NCBI RefSeq assembly: GCF_017309955.1
Contig: NZ_CP021248.1
Span: forward strand, 1,402,001 to 1,466,000
Source: Novosphingobium sp. KA1
GTDB lineage: Bacteria > Pseudomonadota > Alphaproteobacteria > Sphingomonadales > Sphingomonadaceae
DNA length: 64,000 nucleotides
Reading direction: 5' to 3'
Shown here: piece by piece, positions 41,564 to 49,216 of the stretch
Position numbering within the stretch: the stretch's first letter is position 1
How the letters are laid out: every line of letters starts with the position of its first letter
Notes under the pieces: generated by a model
The model's database searches: none
What the model was told of the DNA's origin: nothing
Seen by the model: the letters and a program-made list of their open reading frames with translations, nothing else
Program-made: the position numbers and the translations under genes

Positions 41564-43096
41564 TCAGGGCCTGACGGCACCTGCGTAGAAACCGTCGAGA
41601 TCGCGCTTCATGGCCGACAGGGCGCTGGCATCGACATAGGCCATATGGCCTGTCTCATAGTACCCGAACCGCACGTTATCGCGCAGGCCGGCGGCCAGTT
41701 GCATATGCGCAAAGTCGTACTCGGTGCCGAAAAACGGCGTCGCCAGATCGAAGAGGCCGTTCATCACGAAGACCTTCATCGTCGGATTGGCCCGCATCGC
41801 CGAGGCGAGATCGAGCGCGGTGTTCGGCGAACTCAGCGGATGGCCATACCCCGGCGCGCGGTGATGCATGTCCCAGGCCGGCTCGATCACGGAATTGTAC
41901 AGCGCGCGATATTGCAGGTCGCTGTGGAAACCGACCTTGTGCGAGAGGTAATCGCGATACGTCGTCAGCAAGGCGCTGCTGACGCCCGCCGTGGCCGGGT
42001 CGTTGGTGGCCGGATCGACCGCGACACTCTCATCGATGCGCGATGCCGCGCCGATGAAGCGGCCGTCGAAACGCCCGGTGATCAGCCCCTTGTCGCGCAG
42101 GAGTTCGCTGCGGAAACGCTCCATGTCGATCCGCAGATGGCTCTGCACGAGATAGCTCACCGGCAGTCCGGTAAAGCGCGAGAGCTGTGCGGCGACGGTC
42201 TGCTCCTCGTCCGGCGCGATCCGGTCGCCCTTGGCAAGCGCGCGGGCGTAAGGGCCTATGGCGAAGGCGCGGACTTCGTCGAGAAACGCCGATAGCTGTT
42301 CGGGCCGGTCAGCCACGCGGCCATGATACCAGGCTATCGCGGCGCATGTCGGCAGGAGGCCGATCGGCCCTTCGTCACGCCCGGAAAGCCCGTCCGAGAA
42401 GTTGAGGATGGTCGAAAGCAGGACCACGCCGTTGAGGTCGATGCCCTGATTGTGCAGCCGCAGCGCCAATGCAGCGGCGCGGGTGGTGCCGTAGGATTCG
42501 CCGAACAGGAACTTGGGCGCATTCCAGCGCTCGTTCACGGCGATGTAGCGGGTGATGGCACGGGCGAAGGAATCGACGTCCTGATCGACGCCCCAGAAGC
42601 TCTTTGCCGGATCGATCCCCGGCATGGCGCGCGAATAGCCGGTGCCGACCGCATCGATGAACACGAGGTCGGTCTTGTCGAGGATGCTCGCCTGATTGGG
42701 CTCGAAACGATAGGGCGCGGCAGGCATGGCGTGAGGCGCATTGCCCGGCACGTGCCATGGCCCGAACCCGCCGACATTGAGCCACAGACTGGCCGATCCG
42801 GGGCCGCCGTTGAACAGGAACGTGAGCGGCCGCTCGCTGCCCGGCTTCCGGTCGGCGAGATAGGCGACGTAGAACAGGCTCGCGGTCGGCTTGCCCTCGT
42901 CATCGCGGATCGTCAGCGTACCGGCTTCGGCGCGGTAAGGCACGCTGGTCTTGCCGATACGAAGCACTTCGCGGGTGCTCGAATGGTGTTCGCCGGCATC
43001 GGCTACAACGGCCTCTTCGGCGCGCGCGGAAGTGCCGAGACTCACGGCAAGGCTGGATGCCATCAGGATGGCCTTAAAGCGGCGGGACAGCTTCAC
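41564..43096 (-). CDS. S10 family serine carboxypeptidase-like peptidase (second copy)
   Basis: 510 residues with a signal peptide, so periplasmic or outside. Family S10 marks: N-G-G-P-G-S-A-S-L-W-L near residue 95, nucleophile in G-E-S-Y-G-T-T, Asp in V-M-N-G-L-F-D-L, His in E-T-G-H-M-A-Y. These enzymes remove C-terminal residues from peptides at acidic pH. Paralogue of the upstream gene; its start overlaps that gene's stop (ATGA). Confidence 0.92.
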   Translation of the reverse strand: MKLSRRFKAILMASSLAVSLGTSARAEEAVVADAGEHHSSTREVLRIGKTSVPYRAEAGTLTIRDDEGKPTASLFYVAYLADRKPGSERPLTFLFNGGPGSASLWLNVGGFGPWHVPGNAPHAMPAAPYRFEPNQASILDKTDLVFIDAVGTGYSRAMPGIDPAKSFWGVDQDVDSFARAITRYIAVNERWNAPKFLFGESYGTTRAAALALRLHNQGIDLNGVVLLSTILNFSDGLSGRDEGPIGLLPTCAAIAWYHGRVADRPEQLSAFLDEVRAFAIGPYARALAKGDRIAPDEEQTVAAQLSRFTGLPVSYLVQSHLRIDMERFRSELLRDKGLITGRFDGRFIGAASRIDESVAVDPATNDPATAGVSSALLTTYRDYLSHKVGFHSDLQYRALYNSVIEPAWDMHHRAPGYGHPLSSPNTALDLASAMRANPTMKVFVMNGLFDLATPFFGTEYDFAHMQLAAGLRDNVRFGYYETGHMAYVDASALSAMKRDLDGFYAGAVRP

Positions 43097-44613
43097 TTGG
43101 TTTCTCCTGCACCGGCGCGAAGGAAGGAGCGGACGTCTGCTGCGGCTGCCACGCGTGAGCCCTGATCGAGATAGAGCATGTGCCCGGCGGGATAATAGCG
43201 AAACGACAGGTTCGCGCGGATTTCCGGCGGCAGCAGCATGTGCGCCAGATCGTTTTCCGTGCCGAAGAACGGCGTGCCGAGGTCGTAATAGCCGTTCAGC
43301 GACAGCACCCGCATTGCCGGGTCCTCATGCATGGCGGCAGACAGGTTTTCCTGCATCGCCGGCGAGGTGCGCGGCTCGCCCGAACCCGGCGCACGGGTCG
43401 ACCAGTTCCAGCGATTATCGAGGCCCGCCACCGTTGCGAGGTAAGGCCCATCGCCGTGATAGTTCAATTCATTGGCCAGATACTGGCTGTTCGCGGCGGG
43501 AAAGACCGTGGCGACAACCGTATCCGCCGCGTCGAACGAGGGCGCCGAGGCGGCATCGTCGGTATTCCGGGCGGTGACGCGGGTATCGTAGATGCCCACC
43601 ATCCGCCCGTCTCCGGTCAGCAGCCGCACGAACTGGCCGACATCAAGCCTGAGGCCGGTGCGCTGCAACTGTGCCTCGGACAGCCCGGTGAACCGTGCAA
43701 GCCCTGCCCGTACCGAAGCTTCCTGTTCCGCCGGCAAGCGGTCACCCAGGCGCAGCGCATCCGCATAGGGGCCCGCGGCAAAGTCGCGCGCGGCGGCAAC
43801 GAAGCTGGCCAGATCCGCCGTGTCCTGTCCGGCGCGGTGGTGATACCACGCGGTCGCCGCCATGCTCGGCAGGGCATTGACGTAGCCCTGGTCGATGCCG
43901 GGATGATAGTCCGAGAAGTTGAGGATCGAGGACAGCAGCACGACCCCGCTGGGCGCCGCACCATGATGCTGAAGTACCTGCGCCAGCCCCGCCGCCCGTG
44001 TGGCGCCGTAAGATTCGCCAAGGATGTAGCGCGGCGACGACCAGCGCCCGTTGCGCGTCAGCCATGCCGATACGAAGCCTGCAAACGATTCAAGATCGGG
44101 ATCGACGCCGAAGAACGCATTGGGAGCAGTACCCTCACCCACGCGCGAATACCCGGTGCCGACCGCGTCCACGAAGACGAGATCGGCGCTGTCCAGCAGG
44201 GTTTCCTGATTGTCGACGATGCGTATCGGCCATGCGGGCGTCGGCTGCGGGCTGCGGGTTTCCACCCGGCGCGGGCCGAACGAGCCAAGGTCTAGCCAGA
44301 GGCTGGCCGAACCGGGGCCGCCATTGAACAGGAACAATACCGGACGATCCGCACTGCGGCCGGGCACGATATAGTCGACGTGAAACATGTCCGCCGCCGC
44401 GCCATCGGCAAGGCGAACCGGAAGCCTGCCCGCCACCGCCCGATAGCCCAGGGGTTTCCCGTGAAGCTGGATCGAGTGCTGCGTGACCACGGCGTCCGAG
44501 GCCCCTGCGGACGATGCCTGAGTTGAGGCCGGAACCGGGGCTGAAACAGGCGCCGCAAAGACGTGCCCCGCCCAAAGCAGGCTTCCGAAAACGAGCGGCG
44601 TAACGAAACGCAA
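43093..44613 (-). CDS. S10 family serine carboxypeptidase-like peptidase (first copy)
   Basis: 506 residues, exported (signal peptide through about residue 21). Motifs are N-G-G-P-G-S-A-S-L-W-L, G-E-S-Y-G-A-T with the catalytic Ser, L-S-L-N-G-Y-Y-D-L, and P-A-G-H-M-L-Y with the catalytic His. First gene of the pair; a TTAACGCGTTAA site lies about 43 bases before its ATG. Shared operators with the operon on the other side suggest that the amino acids it frees feed that pathway (inference). Confidence 0.92.
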   Translation of the reverse strand: MRFVTPLVFGSLLWAGHVFAAPVSAPVPASTQASSAGASDAVVTQHSIQLHGKPLGYRAVAGRLPVRLADGAAADMFHVDYIVPGRSADRPVLFLFNGGPGSASLWLDLGSFGPRRVETRSPQPTPAWPIRIVDNQETLLDSADLVFVDAVGTGYSRVGEGTAPNAFFGVDPDLESFAGFVSAWLTRNGRWSSPRYILGESYGATRAAGLAQVLQHHGAAPSGVVLLSSILNFSDYHPGIDQGYVNALPSMAATAWYHHRAGQDTADLASFVAAARDFAAGPYADALRLGDRLPAEQEASVRAGLARFTGLSEAQLQRTGLRLDVGQFVRLLTGDGRMVGIYDTRVTARNTDDAASAPSFDAADTVVATVFPAANSQYLANELNYHGDGPYLATVAGLDNRWNWSTRAPGSGEPRTSPAMQENLSAAMHEDPAMRVLSLNGYYDLGTPFFGTENDLAHMLLPPEIRANLSFRYYPAGHMLYLDQGSRVAAAADVRSFLRAGAGETK

Positions 44614-44655
44614 GACCGGCCCTCCTTAATACGAATCGCGTAGTTGTTATGTAAT

Positions 44656-44667
44656 TTAACGCGTTAA
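44656..44667. promoter_or_regulatory. Operator-like palindrome, site 1
   Basis: TTAACGCGTTAA, a perfect 12-bp palindrome in the space between the divergent S10 peptidase and aminotransferase operons, about 43 bases before the peptidase start. It has the size of a repressor site. Confidence 0.65.
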
Positions 44668-44764
44668 TCAATAGCCAATCCGGACATTTTGTCGCTTGCG
44701 GTCGGTTAGGCGGCGGGAAGAGAACCCGGGCCAAAATTTCCCCTTGCCCGCCGTCTCATTTTGA

Positions 44765-44776
44765 TTAACGTGTTAA
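44765..44776. promoter_or_regulatory. Operator-like palindrome, site 2
   Basis: TTAACGTGTTAA, one base off the site-1 palindrome, 74 bases before the aminotransferase ATG and 109 bases from site 1. Confidence 0.6.
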
Positions 44777-44849
44777 ATGTATCTGGTGCATGCAGGCGTC
44801 CCCACGAAGGGACAGGTCCTGCCCCGCGAATGACACGGAGCCCTTCACA

Positions 44850-45965
44850 ATGTCCAAGATCGACACGGCCCTGCCGCATGTCCGGGCAATCCCGCCCTAC
44901 CCGCCGGGCCGTCCGATAGACGATGTCGCGCGCGAATTCGGCCTCGACCCCGCGACCATCGTCAAGATCGCCTCGAACGAAAACCCGCTCGGCTGCTCGC
45001 CCAAGGTGACCCACGCGCTGACCGCGCTGGCCTCGGGCGTGAACCTCTATCCCGATTTCGACTGCTACGAACTGACCCATGCCCTCGCCGCTGCAAACGG
45101 CGTCGAACCGGCCCAGGTCCTGCCCGCAGCCGGATCTAGCGAGATCATCCAGCTCGTCGCCCGCGCCTTCCTTGAACCCGGACGCGCGGCGATCATCCCG
45201 CAGTACTCGTTCCAGGCCTATGTCGGCGCGGCCATGTCGGTGGGCGCGCAGGCCCTGTTCGTGCCTGCACAGGATTTCGCCGTCGATCTCGACGCCCTGC
45301 TCGATGCCGTGACCGAGCGCACCACCGTGCTGTTCCTGGCCTCGCCCAACAACCCGACCGGCACCCTGATCGCGCCGGACGCGCTCGACCGTTTCGTGGA
45401 TGCGCTGCCGGAACACGTGCTGCTGGTGATCGACGATGCTTACTGCGAATATGTCGAGCCCGCGCTGCGCTTCGATTCCGTCGCAGCCCTCCAGCGCCGC
45501 CGCAATCTTCTGGTGATGCGGACTTTCTCGAAGATCCACGGCCTTGCCGGGCTGCGCGTGGGCTATGCACTGGGGAATCCGGAACTGCTCGGGCTGCTGC
45601 GCCGCCTGCAAGTGCCGTTCTCGGTCAGCGCCACTGCCCAGGTCGCCGCCGTTGCCGCGCTGGCCGACACCGCCTTTGCCGAGCGCTCACGCATCGAAAA
45701 TGCGCACGAACGGGCACGCCTCGCTCTCGAACTCACCCGCCGCGCCATCGCGTTCCTGCCTTCGGCGGGCAACTTCCTGCTGCTGCACGTCGGCGCCGGC
45801 GCGGAAATGGCGGATCGGCTGATGCGGCAGGGTGTGATCGTCCGCCCGGTCGACGGCTACGGCCTTCAGGAGTGGCTGCGCGTGTCGATCGGCCTGCCCG
45901 CAGAGACCGACCGCTTCCTCGCCGCGCTGGACACAGTGCACGCAGAAGCCGGCCAAAAGGTATGA
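44850..45965 (+). CDS. HisC-like class I/II aminotransferase
   Basis: PLP aminotransferase of the histidinol-phosphate family, 371 residues. The substrate-family signature I-A-S-N-E-N-P-L-G, the A-G-S-S-E-I-I region, D-D-A-Y-C-E-Y, and PLP-Lys in R-T-F-S-K-I-H-G-L-A-G-L-R are present. HisC-type enzymes also act on aromatic amino acids. Its operon contains no histidine biosynthetic genes but a TPP enzyme and an MFS carrier, so a catabolic aromatic or other amino acid transaminase is more likely here (inference). ATG at 44850; its stop overlaps the next start. Confidence 0.88.
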   Translation: MSKIDTALPHVRAIPPYPPGRPIDDVAREFGLDPATIVKIASNENPLGCSPKVTHALTALASGVNLYPDFDCYELTHALAAANGVEPAQVLPAAGSSEIIQLVARAFLEPGRAAIIPQYSFQAYVGAAMSVGAQALFVPAQDFAVDLDALLDAVTERTTVLFLASPNNPTGTLIAPDALDRFVDALPEHVLLVIDDAYCEYVEPALRFDSVAALQRRRNLLVMRTFSKIHGLAGLRVGYALGNPELLGLLRRLQVPFSVSATAQVAAVAALADTAFAERSRIENAHERARLALELTRRAIAFLPSAGNFLLLHVGAGAEMADRLMRQGVIVRPVDGYGLQEWLRVSIGLPAETDRFLAALDTVHAEAGQKV

Positions 45966-47662
45966 AAATGGACTTCGATACCAGCAATAGCGCCACCCCC
46001 CGCATGCGCACAGGCGGTGAGGCGCTGGTCGAGCAGTTGATCGCGGAAGGCGTCACCAAGGTCTTCGGCATTCCCGGCATCCAGCTCGACTGGGCGGTCG
46101 AGGCACTGCGCGCGAACGTAGAGCACATCGATTTCGTCGTGCCGCGCCATGAGCAAGCCGCCTCCTACATGGCGGACGGTTATGCCCGCACCACCGGCAA
46201 GGAAGGGGTCTGCATGGTGGTGCCGGGGCCGGGCATGCTCAACGCGCTGTCCGGCATCGCCACGGCTTATGCCTGCTCCTCTCGCGTGCTGTTCCTGGTC
46301 GGCCAGATCGATTCCGGTGCGATCGGCAAGGGGCACGGCCTGCTCCACGAACTGCCCGACCAGAGCGCGATCCTGCGCGGACTGTGCAAGTGGCATGCCT
46401 TAGCCGAACGCCCCGAGGACGTTGCGCGCCTTGTGCATGAGGCTTTTGTCCAACTGCGCAGCGGGCACCCTCGCCCTGTCGCCATCGAACTGCCGGCGGA
46501 CGTCCTGCAAGCCGTGGCTGCCGGCATGACCTATCCGCGCGCGCCCGAAGCCCCCACGGCTCCCGGCAGCGATGTGATCGAACAGGCCGCTACGCTGCTC
46601 GCCAGCGCCCGTTTCCCGGTCATTCAGGCCGGCGGCGGCGCGGCGGCGGCGGGCGCAAGCGAGGCGATCCGCGCCCTGGCAGAGCGGCTTCAGGCACCGG
46701 TCGTCATGACCGAAGGCGGTCGCGGCGTGCTCGACGACCGCCATCCGCTGGCGCTGACCACGCTCGGCGGGCGGGCGGTGATGCCCCATGCCGACGTTGT
46801 GCTGGTGCTTGGCAGCCGCTTCGTCAATGCGCTGGGACAGGCCAGCTACGCCCATGAGGCAACGCGCTACATCTACGTCAATCTCGACGGGAGCCACGCC
46901 GAAGCGCCCCGCAGCGAGGGCCTTGCCATCGCCGCCGACGTTCGCCTCACCGCCGAAGCGCTGCTGGCTGCCCTGCCCGAACAAAAGCGCCAATCTGCGG
47001 CCGAGCGCATCGCCCCCGTCAAACGCTGGGCCGCCGGGCAATTGCAGCGCATCCAGCCGCAGTGGAGCTTCGCCCAGGCCCTGCGCGCGGGTATGGCGGA
47101 CGATGACATCCTCGTCAGCGAACTGACGCAGATCGGCTATTATTCGACCATCGGCTTTCCCGTCCATGGGCCCCGCCGCTATGTGACGCCGGGCTATCAG
47201 GGCACGCTGGGCTACGGCTTCAACACCGCGCTGGGCGCTGCGCATGGCAATCCGGACAGCCGTGTCGTCTCGATCAACGGCGACGGCGGTTTTGCCTGGG
47301 GCATGCAGGAACTGGCGACCGCCGCGCGCGACCAGTGCGCGATTTCCATCGTCGTTTTTGTCGACGGGCACTACGGCAATGTCCGCCGCATCCAGAACGC
47401 CACGTTCGGCAAGGAATTCGCGGTAGAACTCACCAATCCCGATTTTGCCCTGCTGGCCCGCGCCTATGGCATTCCCGAGTGCAACACAGACAGCCCAGAA
47501 GGCCTGCTGAACGGCCTTGAAGAGGCACAGAAACGCGGAGGACCTGCCCTCATCACCGTCACCGTTGGGGCAATGCCCAGTCCATGGGGGCTGATCCACG
47601 ATTTCGTGCCGATCGGCTTCGAAGTGCCCGCCAATCCTCTTGGCGAACCGGAAACGGTCTGA
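45962..47662 (+). CDS. Thiamine pyrophosphate-dependent enzyme, acetolactate synthase-like
   Basis: 566 residues in three TPP domains. The N-terminal catalytic Glu is in R-H-E-Q-A-A; the TPP motif begins N-G-D-G-G-F-A-W near the C-terminal third. In the Mg/TPP loop the common N-N (or N-D) pair reads V-D (F-V-D-G-H-Y-G-N-V), an atypical feature. Family members decarboxylate 2-oxo acids or join them. After the aminotransferase it would act on the resulting 2-oxo acid, as in an Ehrlich-like route (inference). The start overlaps the aminotransferase stop (ATGA); ATG at 45968 is an alternative. Confidence 0.87.
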   Translation: MKMDFDTSNSATPRMRTGGEALVEQLIAEGVTKVFGIPGIQLDWAVEALRANVEHIDFVVPRHEQAASYMADGYARTTGKEGVCMVVPGPGMLNALSGIATAYACSSRVLFLVGQIDSGAIGKGHGLLHELPDQSAILRGLCKWHALAERPEDVARLVHEAFVQLRSGHPRPVAIELPADVLQAVAAGMTYPRAPEAPTAPGSDVIEQAATLLASARFPVIQAGGGAAAAGASEAIRALAERLQAPVVMTEGGRGVLDDRHPLALTTLGGRAVMPHADVVLVLGSRFVNALGQASYAHEATRYIYVNLDGSHAEAPRSEGLAIAADVRLTAEALLAALPEQKRQSAAERIAPVKRWAAGQLQRIQPQWSFAQALRAGMADDDILVSELTQIGYYSTIGFPVHGPRRYVTPGYQGTLGYGFNTALGAAHGNPDSRVVSINGDGGFAWGMQELATAARDQCAISIVVFVDGHYGNVRRIQNATFGKEFAVELTNPDFALLARAYGIPECNTDSPEGLLNGLEEAQKRGGPALITVTVGAMPSPWGLIHDFVPIGFEVPANPLGEPETV

Positions 47663-47679
47663 GAAGGAAACTGCCCATC

Positions 47680-49071
47680 ATGACGAACGCGAACGCCCCC
47701 GCTACGCCGCGCTACGGCTGGTACGTCACCGCCGTCCTGATGGTGGCCTATACCTTCTCGTTCCTCGACCGCCAGATCCTCAACCTGATGGTCGGCCCGA
47801 TCAAGGCCGACCTCGCCATCACCGACACCCAGTTCGCGATGCTGACGGGCGGGGCGTTCGGCATCTTCTACACGGTGATGGCCCTGCCGATCGGCTGGCT
47901 GGCGGACCGCGTTTCGCGCAAGAAACTGATCGCCGGCGGAATCGCCCTGTGGAGCCTGATGACGATGCTCTGCGGCACGGCACGGACCTTCCCGGCGCTG
48001 CTGTTCACCCGCATCGGCGTGGGGGTCGGCGAGGCGACGCTATCGCCATCCGCCTACTCGATGCTGTCCGACAGTTTCGACCGTTCCCGCCTGCCGCGCG
48101 CGATGAGCCTCTATGCCATCGGCATCTACATCGGCGCGGGCACGGCGATGATGCTCGGCGGCTCGATCGTCGAGGCCATCCATCGCACCCCGGACGTGGT
48201 GCTGCCGATCCTTGGCGCCACGCGGTCCTGGCACCTGGTGTTCCTTGTCGTCGGCGCGCCGGGACTGCTGGTTTCGCTGTGGATGCTGACGCTGCGGGAA
48301 CCCGCGCGCCGCCATTCCGCAAGCGAGGAGCAGCACTCCTCCAACCGCTCCGCCCCCGCCGCGATCTGGGCCCTGCTGCGGCGTTACCCGCTGATGGCCA
48401 CCTCGCTGTTCCTGGGGTCCGCCGTGCTTTCCGTGCTGAGCAGCATGGATGCGTGGTATCCCGAGTTGTTCATCCGCAAGCTCGGCTGGGATGCGGCGCA
48501 GACCGGGCATGTCAACGGCGTGACCTCGCTGACCGCCGGACCGCTCGGCATGCTGGCGGCGGGCTGGCTGTCGAGCCGGATGATCGCGCGCGGCCGGAGC
48601 GATGCCTGCCTGCGGCTGACGGCGTGGTCCGCCGCGCTGGCGACCGTTCCGGCCATTGTCATGCCGCTGCTGCCCAATGGCTTTGCGATGGGGCTCATGC
48701 TGCTGCCGCTCAAGTTTCTCGGCGGCTTCACGCCGGTGCTGATCCCGGCGGCGATCCAGATCGTCGCGCCGGACCGGCTGCGCGGCCAGCTCGGCGCGCT
48801 GTTCCTGTTCACCACGGGCGTTGTCGGCGTCACGCTGGGCCCGGTACTGCCCGCGCTCATCAACGATTTCGTGCTGCACGACGAGCACGCGCTGGGCCTG
48901 TCGCTGTCGGTATCGGCGCTTGCGGTCGGGCCGCTCGCCGTCCTGCTCCTGAGCATCGGCCTCAAGGAATATCGCAGCCGTCTGGCGCAAGTGAGCGGAG
49001 ACGATGCCCCCCGCGCAAGCGCCGTTTCCGGCACTGCCGACGCCAGTTTGCCCCTTGCGCAAACCATTTAA
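47680..49071 (+). CDS. MFS transporter
   Basis: 463 residues, about 12 hydrophobic segments, with MFS motif A in loop 2-3 (G-W-L-A-D-R-V-S-R-K-K-L). Resembles the ACS/sphingolipid-carrier-like transporters common in sphingomonads. Follows the TPP gene by 18 bases with GAGAAGGA as the ribosome site. Likely carries the operon's substrate or product across the inner membrane; identity unknown. Its stop codon lies inside operator-like site 3. Confidence 0.9.
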   Translation: MTNANAPATPRYGWYVTAVLMVAYTFSFLDRQILNLMVGPIKADLAITDTQFAMLTGGAFGIFYTVMALPIGWLADRVSRKKLIAGGIALWSLMTMLCGTARTFPALLFTRIGVGVGEATLSPSAYSMLSDSFDRSRLPRAMSLYAIGIYIGAGTAMMLGGSIVEAIHRTPDVVLPILGATRSWHLVFLVVGAPGLLVSLWMLTLREPARRHSASEEQHSSNRSAPAAIWALLRRYPLMATSLFLGSAVLSVLSSMDAWYPELFIRKLGWDAAQTGHVNGVTSLTAGPLGMLAAGWLSSRMIARGRSDACLRLTAWSAALATVPAIVMPLLPNGFAMGLMLLPLKFLGGFTPVLIPAAIQIVAPDRLRGQLGALFLFTTGVVGVTLGPVLPALINDFVLHDEHALGLSLSVSALAVGPLAVLLLSIGLKEYRSRLAQVSGDDAPRASAVSGTADASLPLAQTI

Positions 49072-49081
49072 CGCGTTAAAT
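49066..49081. promoter_or_regulatory. Operator-like palindrome, site 3
   Basis: ATTTAACGCGTTAAAT, a perfect 16-bp palindrome overlapping the MFS stop codon and 136 bases before the TonB receptor start. It is the longest of three copies of the same core. Confidence 0.7.
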
Positions 49082-49216
49082 TAAACCTGCGACTCACAGC
49101 CGTCGCCAAGCCATAAAAACCAGAGATTTCCGGAAGAAGCGGCCACAACGCTTCCCGGACGCAGCAGGAACAAGTCGTCCGCCTTCGGGCATGCTCATCT
49201 GCATGAGGGATTTGCT

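Noticed and set aside
44850..45965. Annotating the aminotransferase as biosynthetic hisC
   Set aside because: No other his genes nearby and operon partners suggest catabolism; kept as HisC-like without symbol.
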